Of a stretch of DNA of 64,000 nt, positions 45,677-57,189 are shown piece by piece (the stretch's first letter is position 1; each line of letters starts with the position of its first letter). Under the pieces are notes generated by a model that had not been told where the DNA came from, ran no database searches, and saw only the letters and a list, made by a program, of their open reading frames with translations. Position numbers and translations under genes: made by a program. Source of the DNA: Epiperipatus broadwayi (taxonomy: Eukaryota; Onychophora; Udeonychophora; Euonychophora; Peripatidae); contig JAQFVV010006306.1 in NCBI GenBank assembly GCA_028023455.1, positions 2,693,001 through 2,757,000 on the forward strand. The letters run 5' to 3'.

Positions 45677-46104
45677 ATTACTTAAATGAAATGACTTAAT
45701 AGCATCTGTCTTTAAAAGTAGGATATCATATTAAAAACATTTTTTTTTTGTTTTTGAATTATTTAAATATTTAGGCTTACCTATTAATGTTATCTGAATT
45801 AATGTAGAACTCCAATTTTGGGTATGAAAATACATATTTTATCATTCACTTGTCATATGAGTAACTGAAAAAAATTAACAATAATTTCTGAGCCAAATAA
45901 AAATTAAATACTAATTTGTCATAGAAGTTATTTTTATATATTATATTCACAGATATCAAAACAAAGCTATTGGACTTTTTTGTTCATTTGAAAAAAAAAC
46001 TTCTAGATTCTGAATGCAGGGATAATTAAGATTTATATTGAGCTAATAGTATTACAGCCAATGAAAAACATTTCTGTTACTTATATTAGGAAATGTGTTC
46101 TTAA

Positions 46105-46570
46105 ATTAGTAGCAAACCCTCCACACTGTACTGCCACCCAATGCAGGCCATGGTAATTCATGGATGCAAGAAGGCTCATGCATAAAAATCCCTATGTAGT
46201 GCCTACTGATCCAATCTCCCTGATAAGTTTCTAGCTCATGGCTTTTAATAGTGAGGAGCTTTGGATCTCGGAGCATTGCACCTAGATCTTAAGATCTAAT
46301 GCAACCCTCCAGCAAATACCTTTTACCTTTTTAGTTAACTATAAAGGTATGAGTGCACAATGAAAACATAATAATAGTTTCAATCCAAGTGCATATATAA
46401 TCATACAGATCTGAATTCAGTTCAGTACCCATACATCCCATACATACACAAGCTAGAAACTAGTCTGAGAAAATAGGATGAATGGGAACTAAATAGGCAT
46501 TTTATGCACAAACCTTCTTGCATTCATTGCTTACTATGGCTTTCACTGGGTGGCACTACTGTATTGAAAA
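46105..46570. mobile_element. Family D inverted dimer, old copy
   Basis: A minus-sense arm (46115-46360) and a partial plus-sense arm (46445-46566). The left hammerhead region (46209-46267) has its core changed to CTATTAA. The right arm keeps only AAGCTAGAAACTAGTC and the 3' stem I strand, so neither ribozyme should work. No flanking duplication found. Confidence 0.72.
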
Positions 46571-47194
46571 AAGTGATTATACAGAAAGTGTATTATTGGT
46601 TTTTATGCTGGGTTTGGAAAAAGATAAAGGGGATTTAGATATAAAGGCCATAGAGTTGACAAAGATTAAATTGTGGAAATGGGATGGGGCAGAATATGGG
46701 AAAACTTAGACTGGGGAATGGAAAATAAAGTGGCTAACAGGTTTCTCTGGGCATAATTGCTGAGAGATTCTTGATTTCATTTAAGGAGAAGCTACAGAAC
46801 ATCACATCATTACTGTTTTAACAGCTTGGGTAAGCATAGAAAATTGTGATTTTGTGATGTTTAGTGGTTAAATTTGATTCTTCACATAAACATTTAGTTT
46901 TATGTCTAATTGATGATAAAACACCAAATCATAATATGTTATTTACAGTGATATACTCATCAGTGAAGAATAAATTATTTTGGATAACAGACAGAAAGAA
47001 GAATCTCTTCAGTTTGAATCAACATATTTTTATAAAAATGTTTTATTTTCTGAAAATGTCATTAAAGCAAAACAAAGAAACAACATATATATATATATCT
47101 GTGTTAAACTTGTGAAAGTTGCATGTTTAACATATCATTTGACCTGTAATAATTTGCTATCTATATATACTGAACAATGATAAAGATATGTGTA
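46571..47194. other. No recognisable feature
   Basis: The frames at 46518-46709 and 46864-47115 are unrecognised. 46801-46870 contains decayed D-terminus-like text (AACATCACATCA and TTGTGATGTTTAGTGG). Confidence 0.4.
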
Positions 47195-47360
47195 AGTAAT
47201 TGTGATCTGGGCCAACTGATTTGTGCTGGTTTAGCACAAAATGTACATATTGGGGATCATTGATCTTTTTCACGTGTTTGATCATATATTTATGATTACA
47301 TCCCTCCACGAGGTGTTAAAAGTGGATAGAAAACCGTCCCTACCTTGCTTGAGAGTGGTG
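47195..47360 (+). repeat. Degenerate family A-like copy
   Basis: GGCCAACTGATTT, GTGC/GCAC around TGGTTTA, AAAATGTACATATTGG. Stem II is perfect and stem III is ATGTACAT, another palindrome, but the CTGATGA and GAAA cores are damaged. It continues into CCTCCACGAGGTGTTAAAAG, not seen in other A copies. Confidence 0.55.
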
Positions 47361-47840
47361 TAATGAAAATTACACTACAGAAATATTATTTATTATTGGA
47401 TAATCTCTAGTCTAATGAGTGACTAATAAAAAATATAGATTTATCTGTTTGTTTTAAAGATGTTGTAATTGCACTTCCCTCGCTCTCAACTTTTTAGAAG
47501 AAGATACCATAGAAATCATCATTAAATTATGCCTACTACTTTTATAAACAAGTGAATATTTACTGCAGTAATTTTTTTAAATTTTACTGATTTTGTAGGA
47601 TGCTGACATCATGAAAGCCATGTTGGTTTCATAAGATAAAACTTTACACCAAAAAAAGAAACAAAAAAACTAATTTTAATAGTATAGCAAAAGTACAATA
47701 AAAATAAGTTTGAAGTCTCAAAAGATAGGTATTGTTTTCTATTCACTCTTAACATAATAGCCCATTGTAATACTGAATAATCATCATTCTGCTGAGACAT
47801 TTTAAAGTTTCGCTTCTTTTTATTGGTACATTCCCCATAT

Positions 47841-47916
47841 CATCTCTACCATATTGTAACTGTCCCCCAATGCAACATCATCTCTATCATATTGCAACTG
47901 TCCCCCAATGCAGCAC
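47841..47916 (+). repeat. 38-bp tandem duplication
   Basis: CATCTCTACCATATTG and ACTGTCCCCCAATGCA occur twice with a 38 bp period and few differences. Confidence 0.85.
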
Positions 47917-48004
47917 CTCATATCTCCCTTTCAAAATGCATGCATTTCCATTTAGAGGTGTCAAACAAATCTATGGTCATATCCCTATTGATAGCATGAT
48001 ATGT

Positions 48005-48170
48005 TAGTATACACAATGTTCAAATCACCTGATTTTTTGAGTTGTGCTGTTTGAAGTTCAGGTGTTATATTTATTCACTGACATCATTGCTGAAGAAACA
48101 ACGTTTGGGAAAGTGATTTGAATATTTTGTATTTGAATATTCACCTAGCAATATGCACTGGGATATCTTC
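48005..48170. repeat. Small palindromic repeat I, copy 2
   Basis: TTGCTGAAGAAACAACG and GATTTGAATATT, then ATATGCACTGGGATAT, the reverse complement of the text at 41078-41160. Confidence 0.6.
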
Positions 48171-48503
48171 ATATATATATATGTTAAAAGAATATTTGGC
48201 TAAACCAATATGTATTAAATTTAACAAATACTTATATGCTTGTTTGTTTTTTGTAAATATTGCTTAACTGACATGGATTTTATTTTTAATTTTTTTTTTA
48301 AAGAGATTATGCGCTTGATTTCATAAATTTCTGGTATCTTCATGCAAATTGTCATTCTGCCATTGTTGACCCATAATCCACTTGATAGAATACCATATAT
48401 TCAATCTTAGTATATTCAGTCTTAAAGAAAGATCAATAGTTTTTTTATTTATCCATCTTTCTGAATAGAAAGTTTTGCAATCATTCGGGATGTTGTGGAC
48501 AGG

Positions 48504-48540
48504 GAATTGTTAGCCGAGAGGTCATATGAAAAAAGGAAAA
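48504..48540 (+). repeat. SINE scrap
   Basis: ATTGTTAGCCGAGAGG, the head of the SINE at 49142, followed directly by an A-rich tail; the B-box half is missing. Confidence 0.45.
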
Positions 48541-48833
48541 AAGAAAGCAACTTAAAGTGATGTTAATTTGATTGTCTTTTAGAATACTATTACTTTTTTG
48601 AATACATTATTTTAGTGCTTTAGATTTTGACAAACATCTGAAACAGCCATAACTGATTTAAATAGTAGCTATCTAATTTTTTTGTTCTGTTTTTATTTTA
48701 TTAATAGGCAGTTAATTATTTTTTACCATACAATTATAATCAATTTTTTTCTATATTGAACAGATCAGTATCTGCATGTATATCTTTCAGCCATAAAAAC
48801 ATTCATTTTAACGTGTGTTTATATATGTCAATG

Positions 48834-49495
48834 TATATGTAAATAAAGGAGTAAAGAGTAAATCACTGTCGCCCAGACTGAATTAAAAGCACTAAATGTT
48901 GACAAAGAGGATCAAGAATAGAATGAATCCACCTATTCTTGGAGTCCTGATGTGCATAAGCATACTTTATCAACATTGTAATTCAGAATGAAATTGATTT
49001 GTCATCCAGGTGGAATATGGTATTAAAGAATTACTAAAGTCATAATCAAATTATACAAGGCCGGAGTCAGAATCTCACCTTAAAGTTTACGTATTAAAAT
49101 TTATTTAATTATTATAATCAAGCTGTTAAAAATGAGATTCTCAGTCAAGCATTGTTAGCCGAGAGCCTTGCAAGCAAGCAGTTGGTTGCAGAGGGTTGTT
49201 GCGGGTTCGCCTCCCGGCCGATGCTATGAAATAGTAAAAAAAAAAAGAGATTCTGTCTCCAGCCTTACCAAATTGATTATAAATTTACTAACTCTTAAGT
49301 GCCGTATTCCAGCTGATTAATAAATTAATTTTACTCTGAATTATCAATAATGTTGACAAAGATATGCTTATAAACATCAGAATTCCAAGAATAGGGGAAT
49401 TTACTCTATTCTTGATCCTCTGTTCAATATATAGAGTGCCTTTAATTCATAGCCTGGGGGAGGATGATATTTTCCCCATTGTTTATATATATGCT
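48834..49495. mobile_element. Foldback with about 250-bp arms and a SINE in its loop
   Basis: Arms 48834-49080 and 49237-49495 are imperfect inverted copies. Both contain ATTAAAAGCACT or its complement, GATCAAGAATAG, and the GTTGACAAAG or TTTATCAAC boundary. The loop holds a tRNA-derived SINE (49142-49245). A related single arm lies at 44520-44640. A SINE landing in the loop, or an inverted duplication forming around it, are both possible. Confidence 0.78.
49142..49245 (+). repeat. tRNA-derived SINE with strong B-box
   Basis: GTTAGCCGAGAGCC (D-arm/A-box like), then an anticodon-like arm, then TGCGGGTTCGCCTCCCGGCC forming a good T-arm hairpin, then GATGCTATGAAATAG and an A-run. The tail matches the copy at 3283. 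Confidence 0.72.
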
Positions 49496-50596
49496 TGTAG
49501 CAGTGAAACTAATGGTTGGGTTTTAATGTTTATTTTCTTTGGCTAGTCTGATTTAGTTTTGAATTTGGGGTAAGTTTGATATATATATAATTTTTTTAAA
49601 AAGGTGATTATATATTTAATCATCTTTACTTACGTTACTTGCAGTTCTGCCCAGTGTTTTTATCTTTTATACTAATATGCACCATATTGACTTTTTATGC
49701 ATTTAGTTGAAAAAAGATCATTATGTATGTTATCTTTATTATATTTATTGACGTAGCAAAATTTGTACAGTTGAATATTATAATACACTTTGTTAATGTT
49801 GGCTCAATTCCATTGCTGGTATTGGCTTCTTCCATCAAGGCTGACTTGGTAATGTGAGTGTCCTAAGTCTGGTAGATGCATGACAGAGCCATTAACCATA
49901 CCAACAGGTTGTTGTATGAGTAAATAACATTCCATTATGTTGGTATTGTCCACCCCCTATGAGGTTGGCTCTATAATGCTGATGTATCAAAACTGGTATC
50001 CATGTAGTGTGGAATCATTGCCTCTCTAGCAGGGTCTGGCATGTTGCATTATAGACTACTTCATTCAGGTAGACACTCCACAAAGATAACGTACTATGAT
50101 AAGCAATGAAACTAGGAAAATATCATTCTTATCATATAATAAAAATGAAAATAAAGATATTTTAAAAATTTTTAATTTGTGATATGTAACACTTTTGAAA
50201 AAAGATTATAAAAAAAAAATTAAAATGGCATATTATACAATCTGCTGAATATATATTTCTAGCAATTCTATTGTAAAAACCAGAGTACCTTATTTCATTT
50301 TTAATCCAAAATATAAAGACATCCATTAAGGGAAAAGACATTTTTTTTTAAACAATATGAAATAAATATTAGATTATATAATAATATGCTTTCTAAATTT
50401 AATAATAACATGCATTTATTGTAAGTTTATATTACTAATTGCATTTTATATAGTATATACCCAAATTACTGATAAATTTTATTTTTATAATAAAAAAATA
50501 GTTTTATTTTCTGAAGAATAAATTTCAAATAATTTATCAAATCATTTCATTTCAATGTGATATAAATTAACATTTAAAACTATAATTATTAATATA
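49496..50596. other. No recognisable feature (about 1.1 kb)
   Basis: AT-rich; no supported element. Confidence 0.4.
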
Positions 50597-50599
50597 AGG

Positions 50600-51446
50600 G
50601 GATACCCCAAAATAACCGGAATTTTATAATAAAAAATTGTGTCATTTTTAAATGTAATATATTTAACTTCCTTCAAAGTACTGTGTTCAAAGTACAGTCC
50701 ATTTGATGCAATACACCATTAAATATGCTTTCACTTTTTGATGTAGTCTGGAACCTGTGTTGTTTTTTCTTCACGTCTTAGTCCTCAGAAACAAAATTGA
50801 GGCATTTTTTCATCTGAGAGAATAAAAAGAAATCGTACGGAGTGAGAGCAGGTAAATATAGCTGAGAGATAAGCTGGGTTGCGCTGAATTTAATTAAAAA
50901 TTGTTTCACATTCAACATTTTGTACACTGGCAAGTAGTTGTGGTGAAGAGGGTACTTCTCACTTTGACACAAAGTGGAATATTTACATTTCATTGCATCA
51001 CACAAACATCTCAGAATTTGTAGCTAAAATACCGAATCATTACAATCTAATTCTGAGAGAAAAATGCTGTCTGTGTCAAAAAATCAGCATTGTCTTGACA
51101 TTGGATTTCACTCGCCGTGCTTTTTTTGGGATAGGGTAAATTTGACACTTCATTAAATAATTCGTAAGTTGTGTTCCCCCCAGAACAGCTTGCTTGTTAT
51201 CTGTTTCTAGTGTTGTGACTGGTTTCCCTAAATGAAAACAGAGTTGCACATTGTACCAACTTTTCAGCCTTTACAAACGTTGATAAATACATGAAATGCA
51301 TTTTACAAAAAAAAAAAACGTGCTACGTGGCACCATCATTTTGCATGGTGATGTCATTTGGAATACTGATGCCAAAGAGTTCCTGCAAGAGGTAGGTTAT
51401 GCAGGCACACTTACCAAAGAATTATTCCAGTTATTTTTGGATCTCT
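50600..51446 (-). mobile_element. Mariner transposon, internally deleted
   Basis: Inverted ends: GGATACCCCAAAATAACCGG at 50600 and, on the minus strand at about 51444, GATCCAAAAATAACTGGAAT. The length of about 850 bp is short for mariner (about 1.3 kb), and homology shows loss of the middle of the N-terminal half. The coding strand is minus. Flanking TA is present but uninformative in such AT-rich DNA. Confidence 0.8.
50760..51260 (-). pseudogene. Mariner (DD34D, Transposase_1) transposase remnant
   Basis: Read leftward from about 51260: KPVTTLET, then after a deletion ARRVKSNVKTMLIF, then FFDTDSI holding the expected first Asp in a shifted frame. After a stop the frame 51005-50778 gives LHHNYLPVYKMLNVKQFL and LTPYDFFLFSQMKK. 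These correspond to mariner LHHDNAPAH, VRQFL and LAPCDFFLFPKLK. The second catalytic Asp (LHHD) is Asn here, while the third (in YDFFLF) is kept. Frameshift, stop, deletion and the D-to-N change all mean an inactive enzyme. Confidence 0.87.
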
Positions 51447-51959
51447 CCTCGTATTGTACTTGCCCTGAAAGTATCTATCAAATTATTTTCCATTGTTTGT
51501 TTATCTTTTTCTTTAAAAAAGTTTTTTTTTTTTAAAAAAAAATAATTTTAATGAAAAAATTTATATGCATATTAAATAATTACATCACTTACTGTCATTT
51601 TAAAATGGTTTTTTAAAAGAAAAATAAATTATCTGAAAAATGATGTGACTTATGTATGCACAATGCATACCATTTTTCTGCTACATTTATGAAAATTAAA
51701 TTCCCTTCATTTAGATTTCTGAATATAGTCATAATGTTGTAGGAAATAAAATGGTTAAATTATTGCCTATATAATTATAACAGACATGATTCCACATATG
51801 ACATCATTTACCATATAATTGTTAATGAACCTGCATGATATATCTTTTATGCACATTATGTAACAAAGCATAAATTATATTTACATAGAATATATTTTTA
51901 TTTTACAATTAAAATAAACAATTTTCAATTTCTGATTTATAATTAGATGTAATCTTTTT
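51447..51959. other. No recognisable feature
   Basis: AT-rich, with a T-run/A-run hairpin near 51523-51541. Confidence 0.4.
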
Positions 51960-52036
51960 TTAAACCACTGAAGATCACAGGATCACCAATGGATGCAAAA
52001 AGGTCTGTGTATAAAATCTCTATCTCATACCTACTT

Positions 52037-52096
52037 ATCCAATATCACCAGACTGGTTTCTAGCTCGTGGCTTTCATCAGTGAGGAGCTTTGGATC
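52037..52096 (-). ncRNA. Hammerhead ribozyme, family D with compensated stem II
   Basis: CTGATGA, stem II AGC/GCT around CACGA, GAAAC, CAGTC. Other D copies have GGC/GCC, so position 10.2-11.2 changed from G-C to A-U on both sides. Stem I parts GATCC/GGAT and TCCTCA/TGGTGA are mostly kept. Confidence 0.68.
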
Positions 52097-52391
52097 TGAG
52101 AGCATTGCACCTAGGTCTTAGGAAATGATGATCATGTGATGTTTAATGGTTTAATACCAATCCCGCCCAATGGGGTAATGGTGATTATAGTTATTAAAGA
52201 ACCAAAGACACCCAAATGTATAGTTGCTTAACTGGTTTCAGATTTATGTTACTATACAAGTGAATGAGCTTTGATTGGAAAATATCATTATGTTTTCCAT
52301 TTGGTCTCAGCTTTATGATTAGCTAAATAAGTAAAAGGTGGGGCTGCTGGAGGGTTGCATTAGATCCTAAGATCTAGATGCAGTGCTCTCA

Positions 52392-52451
52392 GATCCAAAG
52401 CTCCTCATTGATGACAGCCATAAGCTAGAAACTAGTATGGAGATATTGAAT
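52392..52451 (+). ncRNA. Hammerhead-like motif, family D, decayed core
   Basis: TTGATGA in place of CTGATGA, stem II AGC/GCT, GAAAC, palindromic ACTAGT, then A at the cleavage position. Loss of C3 should abolish activity. Confidence 0.6.
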
Positions 52452-53400
52452 GAGTAGACACTAGATAGGGATATTATGCACAAATCTTCTTGCATTCATT
52501 GATTACTCAGGCTTGCACTGGGTGGTACTACTGTATGGAGAGTTTTGCCTTGGTTTAATTTTGCTTTATGTATTGACTATACTTCTATTAAAATCTGTGT
52601 TGAATTTCATCTTCTCTGACAATCTTTGTAAAATATAATGTGTGTCTATATATCTTTTTTTTTTGTTTTCTGTCTCTTATTTGTTTTACATTTTCTTCAT
52701 ATGTTATTATTACTGTGAACTTTGACAGCAGCAGCAAGTATAATATTAATATTGATGATAGTTGTTCATAATTAACAGCAATAGCAGTTCAAAACTATAT
52801 AAGAATAGATAGAATTCTATTTATGTAAGCTGTGTGACATTGTAGTCAACTTGATGCCATCTAATAATAATAGTGAAAAAATGTGATTATGAGATCAATG
52901 ATTAATTTTTTTATAGATCACTTAGTTACATTTTTTTCTAGCTGGTATACTGGTAAAGTGCTTATTTTGTTGTCACGTGATGACATTGGCTGACAGAGAA
53001 TATACTTTTTTTACCTAATAATACATTGGGTATTATTGTATGCCATACTTCTATTTATCTTAATGAAAACATTTTATGAAGTACTAAAAGAAGCTGAATG
53101 ACCAGCAGGAGAATCATATAAACTAGGAAATAATATGTGAGTACTATTTAGGTCCATATGATGTTCTCCATGTAAACTCACTAATGATAGAACAAACATC
53201 CCAAAAGCATTTATATAAATGGTGTCATGTGTTGATAAACTACTCATTAATGGTATGTGGTCTGGTAACATACTTATCTTCTTCTTCCTCCTGTCCTTAT
53301 GTATTGATTTCTATGTTTACATATCATACCATTTTCCAATCTTCTTATATACTTAACAATATGATTTTTTACATGAAAACTTTACTTTTATATTTTAGAC

Positions 53401-53497
53401 TGTCCTGCAGTCATTACCAGAGATCTCTAAATCCTATTTTTAAAAACCAACTTTCAGAAATAGGATTATAAAGATCTCTGATGATGACTGCAGGACA
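53401..53497. repeat. 40-bp arm hairpin
   Basis: TGTCCTGCAGTCAT (53401) and ATGACTGCAGGACA (ending 53497) with inner AGAGATCT and CCTATTT pairs make a strong stem with a short loop. The plus strand right arm continues AATCGAAACTG. No repeat relative was confirmed. Confidence 0.75.
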
Positions 53498-53509
53498 ATC
53501 GAAACTGTA

Positions 53510-54851
53510 CCTTTTTTGTAGTCATGTCAAAGAGATTGGCCGATAAAGAATTAAATATTCTTTTTTTAACTAATGATACATTATATTTCATTGCGTGACA
53601 TATTTCCATTTTTTTTAAATAAAAACATCTTCTACAAGATAATAAAGAGGATTACAGAAATAGTTGAATTAAATAAAATCAGGATAGCTGTTTATGGTAA
53701 TTTGCTCAATATGTAATTTAATTAATATTGGAATAAACCCAAGTCACAAACCTTCAGTTTCATTATAGAACAAATTCAACGAACAGTTTATACATTTTGT
53801 AGAAAAATAAATATGAAAACAGTATTGCAAGCCAGAGTACCCCCCTCCCCTCAATGCTTGCTGCACATCTGGACTGATCTTTTGGTTAGGATGAAGAAAA
53901 TATTGATTCACAGTTTGACACTACACTAAGTGCACTTCAAGGGATGCTTAGTAATAATGACTGGTATGGATTCGGTAATCTATCTGTCATTCGACTATGC
54001 AGCTTAAATCCACTAAAATTTCATAAGTATCATGTATACATCAAATCAAATAGTGGAACAATCCAGTACGTTATTACAAGTTCAGAATATGACATCTTTT
54101 TAAACAGACATATATAAGTAGGACAAAAAGAGTGGCATTTCATTATAAAGTATGTCTGAAGTTGTTAATAAAACAATATGAGTATTGTTATAGCATAATC
54201 AAGAAAAGAAATAGAAAGTAGAAAAGCATATGAAAGAATTAGGGCAGGTCTTAAATTTATACTTTTTCTAGACATTTTCTGGATTTGATAAATTCATACG
54301 TTCAGTTCATAATTGGTGTGAAAAAGAGACTGCCTAAACTAGTTAGGATAGATAGGTTTACATTATTCTTGCAGTTCTCCCTTTGAAATCAATTAATTTA
54401 TTTTGAAGCTTTCTAATTTTCAGAGCAAAGCAGAAGCCTAATCAATTTATCCAACACCACTGACCATTCCCGACCGCACCAAACAGTAGCGCAAGAAAAA
54501 AAATATTCTTAAGCTAAAATAAATTTATCTAAGACAAATTTTTTTCATCTCTCTTTTTATAAAAATATATATATTATTGTTGCATGTTTTTGTGCTTAAT
54601 ATAAGATAGAACACAACATATTTAAAAACGATTGAAAATCATTGTATTCACTGCAGACTACAAGTTGATGTAAACCACATCGTTAGACCCCCCCCTCCCC
54701 CCCAAAAAAAAAGCTTTAAAGTTTTCTGCTTCTTTTCAGTCAAAAGTAATCATACAAAAAAATACTTTGAATTAGCTTTCAGTTGACATTTATAAATTTT
54801 GTCAATTTTTTAGTGATGTCATTAGTGGATAATTTTATAACATATTTAATT
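53510..54851. other. No recognisable feature (about 1.3 kb)
   Basis: AT-rich, with C-runs near 53840 and 54690; no gene supported. Confidence 0.4.
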
Positions 54852-55226
54852 CTCTTAGATGTGATATATTAGACTATTGCCATCATCTATGAGTGAATGC
54901 TGAATGTATAGAAAATTGTAAACTTTATTTAAACCAATCTTCATATATAAATATATCAAATATCGACTATCTATTGCCTTTGACAGAATAGCTCATTTGG
55001 TTAGAGCGTTGCCTTAAATTCGATATTCAAGAATCTAAAGGTGTAAGTTCAACTTCTATGCGAATACTGTCACTGTTCATATCAGGCCAGCAGCAACACC
55101 TGAAGAAGAGTGAAGAATAATACTACTCAAAACGTTGTGTTATTACTAACAAGTTGTTTGGAAAGTTTAAATAACATTCAACATTCACTCATCGATGATG
55201 GAAATAGTCCAACATGTTACATCTAA
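54852..55226 (+). mobile_element. Family E: tRNA-like promoter plus hammerhead-like motif between inverted ends
   Basis: Inverted ends of about 65 bp (54852-54945 and 55150-55226) both start AGATGTRA and contain GACTATT-CCATCATC and GAGTGAATG. Inside lies a tRNA-like segment (54987-55074): GACAGAATAGCTCATTTGG with GTTAGAGCG as acceptor, D-arm and A-box; AAGTTCAACTTC as T-arm; and ATACTGTC able to pair with the 5' GACAG. An insertion enlarges the anticodon region. About 20 bp later comes the hammerhead-like motif. This mirrors the schistosome SINE-like repeats that join a pol III promoter to a hammerhead. The other good copy is at 20465-20770. Confidence 0.72.
55095..55141 (+). ncRNA. Hammerhead-like motif, family E
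   Basis: AACAC, CTGAAGA (55100-55106), stem II GAGT/ACTC with a long AT-rich loop, AAAAC, GTT, then GTGTT closing stem I with five pairs. GAAAC is AAAAC (G12 lost) and an extra A precedes stem II. Stem I pairing is complete, so the ancestor was probably a true hammerhead. Confidence 0.52.
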
Positions 55227-56280
55227 TAATATACCATTATCACAAACCTTCTGACAAATATTTAATTGTCTGTACGGAAGGCATTTATATCCATAGGATA
55301 AAGGTCAAGTTCACAGTTAAAAATATTAGTCCAATTATGCCACTAAAGCTAACCAATAGGAACAGTATTCATGGGTGTATGAATATCTTTGCATAATATT
55401 ACAATTATATTGTTTTATTTTTGTATACTGACACTTATTCAAATTATTATGGAACTTCATTGTCCAGTTAATATTAACTAGAGAACCATTTTATTGATAA
55501 ATATACATTTACTGACTAATATGGATAGATAATTAGCTTAATTATCTAAATAGAATATGTTTGTAAAAGAAATCCTCAACTATCTGAATAATCTTCAAAT
55601 TGCACCACATAAAAACCAAGGGTTTTTGACATGACCATGAATTCATTAATCATAATTTCGTTAAATTTTTATAACTATGAAGAACTGTTGTACAATTTGC
55701 TCATTATCCACATGATTTTAGCATATTATCATTTCTCTTGAAAATCATAGACATGCTTGTGGATCCGAAGAAGCTTCATTAGTTTGTACAATACTATTTT
55801 GCATTATTCACTGTTTGATATTTGCTTAAACATATAGCAATAATAAATAATTTTTGCGGCAGCTAAAATAGATTTGTTTTAAGACAAACTTCATTTTCTT
55901 CATACCTTCTCTTCCGTAAAAAAAAAAAAAAAAAAAAATACAAAATGGAATTGTTGCTGCTGGATCGGTTTCTTCGCACTTAATGTTGCTTTAACAAACA
56001 AAATAGGAGTCTGAGTATTGTTATTAATATTATATGTATATAAATGTGGACTTTGTGAAATTGTTTATGTTATTACATTTGATAATTCAAGTTCATTCCA
56101 CTCTTATAAGCTATTTCCAACAGTAGTTATCAGTGATACAATGAAAACCAAATTAAGTCAACGTAATGCAGGTATGTACCATGATGAATTTAAAATTTTA
56201 TTACCAAGGAAACTTAGATATATGCAAAACTTTAACATTTTCCTCAAAATATATTAAATCAATAGGAAGAATCAAATAAC
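55227..56280. other. No recognisable feature (about 1 kb)
   Basis: AT-rich spacer with a 21-base A-run near 55918. Confidence 0.4.
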
Positions 56281-56438
56281 TATCAAGAAAGTATCACATG
56301 ATCACCATCTCTTATACTAGCACATTATTGTTTATAACAAGGCAAAACTCTCCATACAGTAGTGCCACCCTGTGCCAAACAGAGTTATCAATGGATGCCA
56401 GAAGGCTTGTGCATAAAATCCCTATCTAATGCATACTC

Positions 56439-56498
56439 ATCCAATATCCCCAGACTAGTTTCTGGTTTTTGGCCTTCGTCAGCGAGGAGCTTTGGATC
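56439..56498 (-). ncRNA. Hammerhead ribozyme-like motif, family D, left arm
   Basis: CTGACGA and GAAAC with TAGTC are intact. Stem II is weakened by a changed loop side (GGCC with ACC around an A-run). Confidence 0.6.
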
Positions 56499-56661
56499 TG
56501 AGAGCACTGCACCTATATGACTATATAAGCTATTGAGCTTAAATTGAAAATATTATTGTGTTTTCAATTTCATTCTCATAGTTTTATAGTTAAATAGAGA
56601 TAAAAAAAGGTGGTTGCTGGAGGGTTGCATTAGATCGTAAGATCTAGGTGCAATGTTCTCA

Positions 56662-56721
56662 GATCCAAGGCTCCTCACTGACGAAGGCCACAAGCCAGAA
56701 ACTAGTCTGGGGATATTGGAT
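56662..56721 (+). ncRNA. Hammerhead ribozyme, family D, right arm
   Basis: GATCC/GGAT and TCCTCA/TGGGGA form stem I around an internal loop. CTGACGA is at 56678-56684, stem II GGC/GCC with loop CACAA, GAAAC at 56698-56702, ACTAGT stem III, and GTC ending at 56707 with predicted cleavage after it. Every canonical core base is present; the A-A at 10.1-11.1 is the only weak point. Confidence 0.74.
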
Positions 56722-57189
56722 GAGTAGGCATTAGATAGGGATTTTATGCAAAAGCCTTCTGGCATCCATTGATTACTCTGGTTGGCACAGGGTGGCCCTA
56801 CTGTATGGAGAGTTTTGCCTTGTTTATCAAGAAAGTAATTAAAATATTAACCAAATTTAACAATATTTCTGTCTTTATTAATAAAAATTAAATTTTTATT
56901 AGGATTATTTCTTTCCATTTTTTATTTCATTAAGTATTTAAATACCATAGGTTTTTTTTTATGGTCCACTTAGATTTTGAGAGCACTGTAATCTTCAGTA
57001 ATTAATTGTCACATACTGCTTTTAATTAACAACAACAACAACAATAATATTTTATAATAATTTAAAAATATATTTTATAATAATGTAAAAATGAAAATAA
57101 CAATACAAAAATGATATAGAATATATTCAAAATTTATTTACTATTTACCATATTTCATTATAAATATTGAATTTTATTTGTAGTGATCG

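Larger units (their letters stand above)
51960..52562. mobile_element. Family D inverted dimer, long-spacer form
   Basis: A minus-sense arm (51962-52120) and a plus-sense arm (about 52150-52556) with an inner segment containing GTTTAATGGTTTAATACCAA, as between the tandem units at 17.1 kb. Left hammerhead 52037-52096 (minus), right 52392-52451 (plus). Flanking duplication not found. Confidence 0.78.
56281..56837. mobile_element. Family D inverted dimer with 13-bp target duplication
   Basis: Same build as the copy at 37 kb: left arm minus sense, right arm plus sense, turn near 56530. Perfect TATCAAGAAAGTA at 56281-56293 and 56825-56837 brackets it. Hammerheads at 56439-56498 (minus) and 56662-56721 (plus). 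The minus frame 56553-56765 is a shadow. Confidence 0.92.

Noticed and set aside
45300-45700. 8-bp TTACTTAA target duplication around the single family A arm
   Set aside because: Too short and AT-rich to distinguish from chance.
53476-53510. Possible hammerhead: CTGATGA followed later by ATCGAAAC
   Set aside because: The segment between the two core blocks cannot form stem II and is already paired with the other hairpin arm; no stem I or III.
54987-55074. Functional intron-containing tRNA
   Set aside because: The T-loop reads GTTCAACTT and the anticodon arm is disrupted; it lies inside a repeated element.
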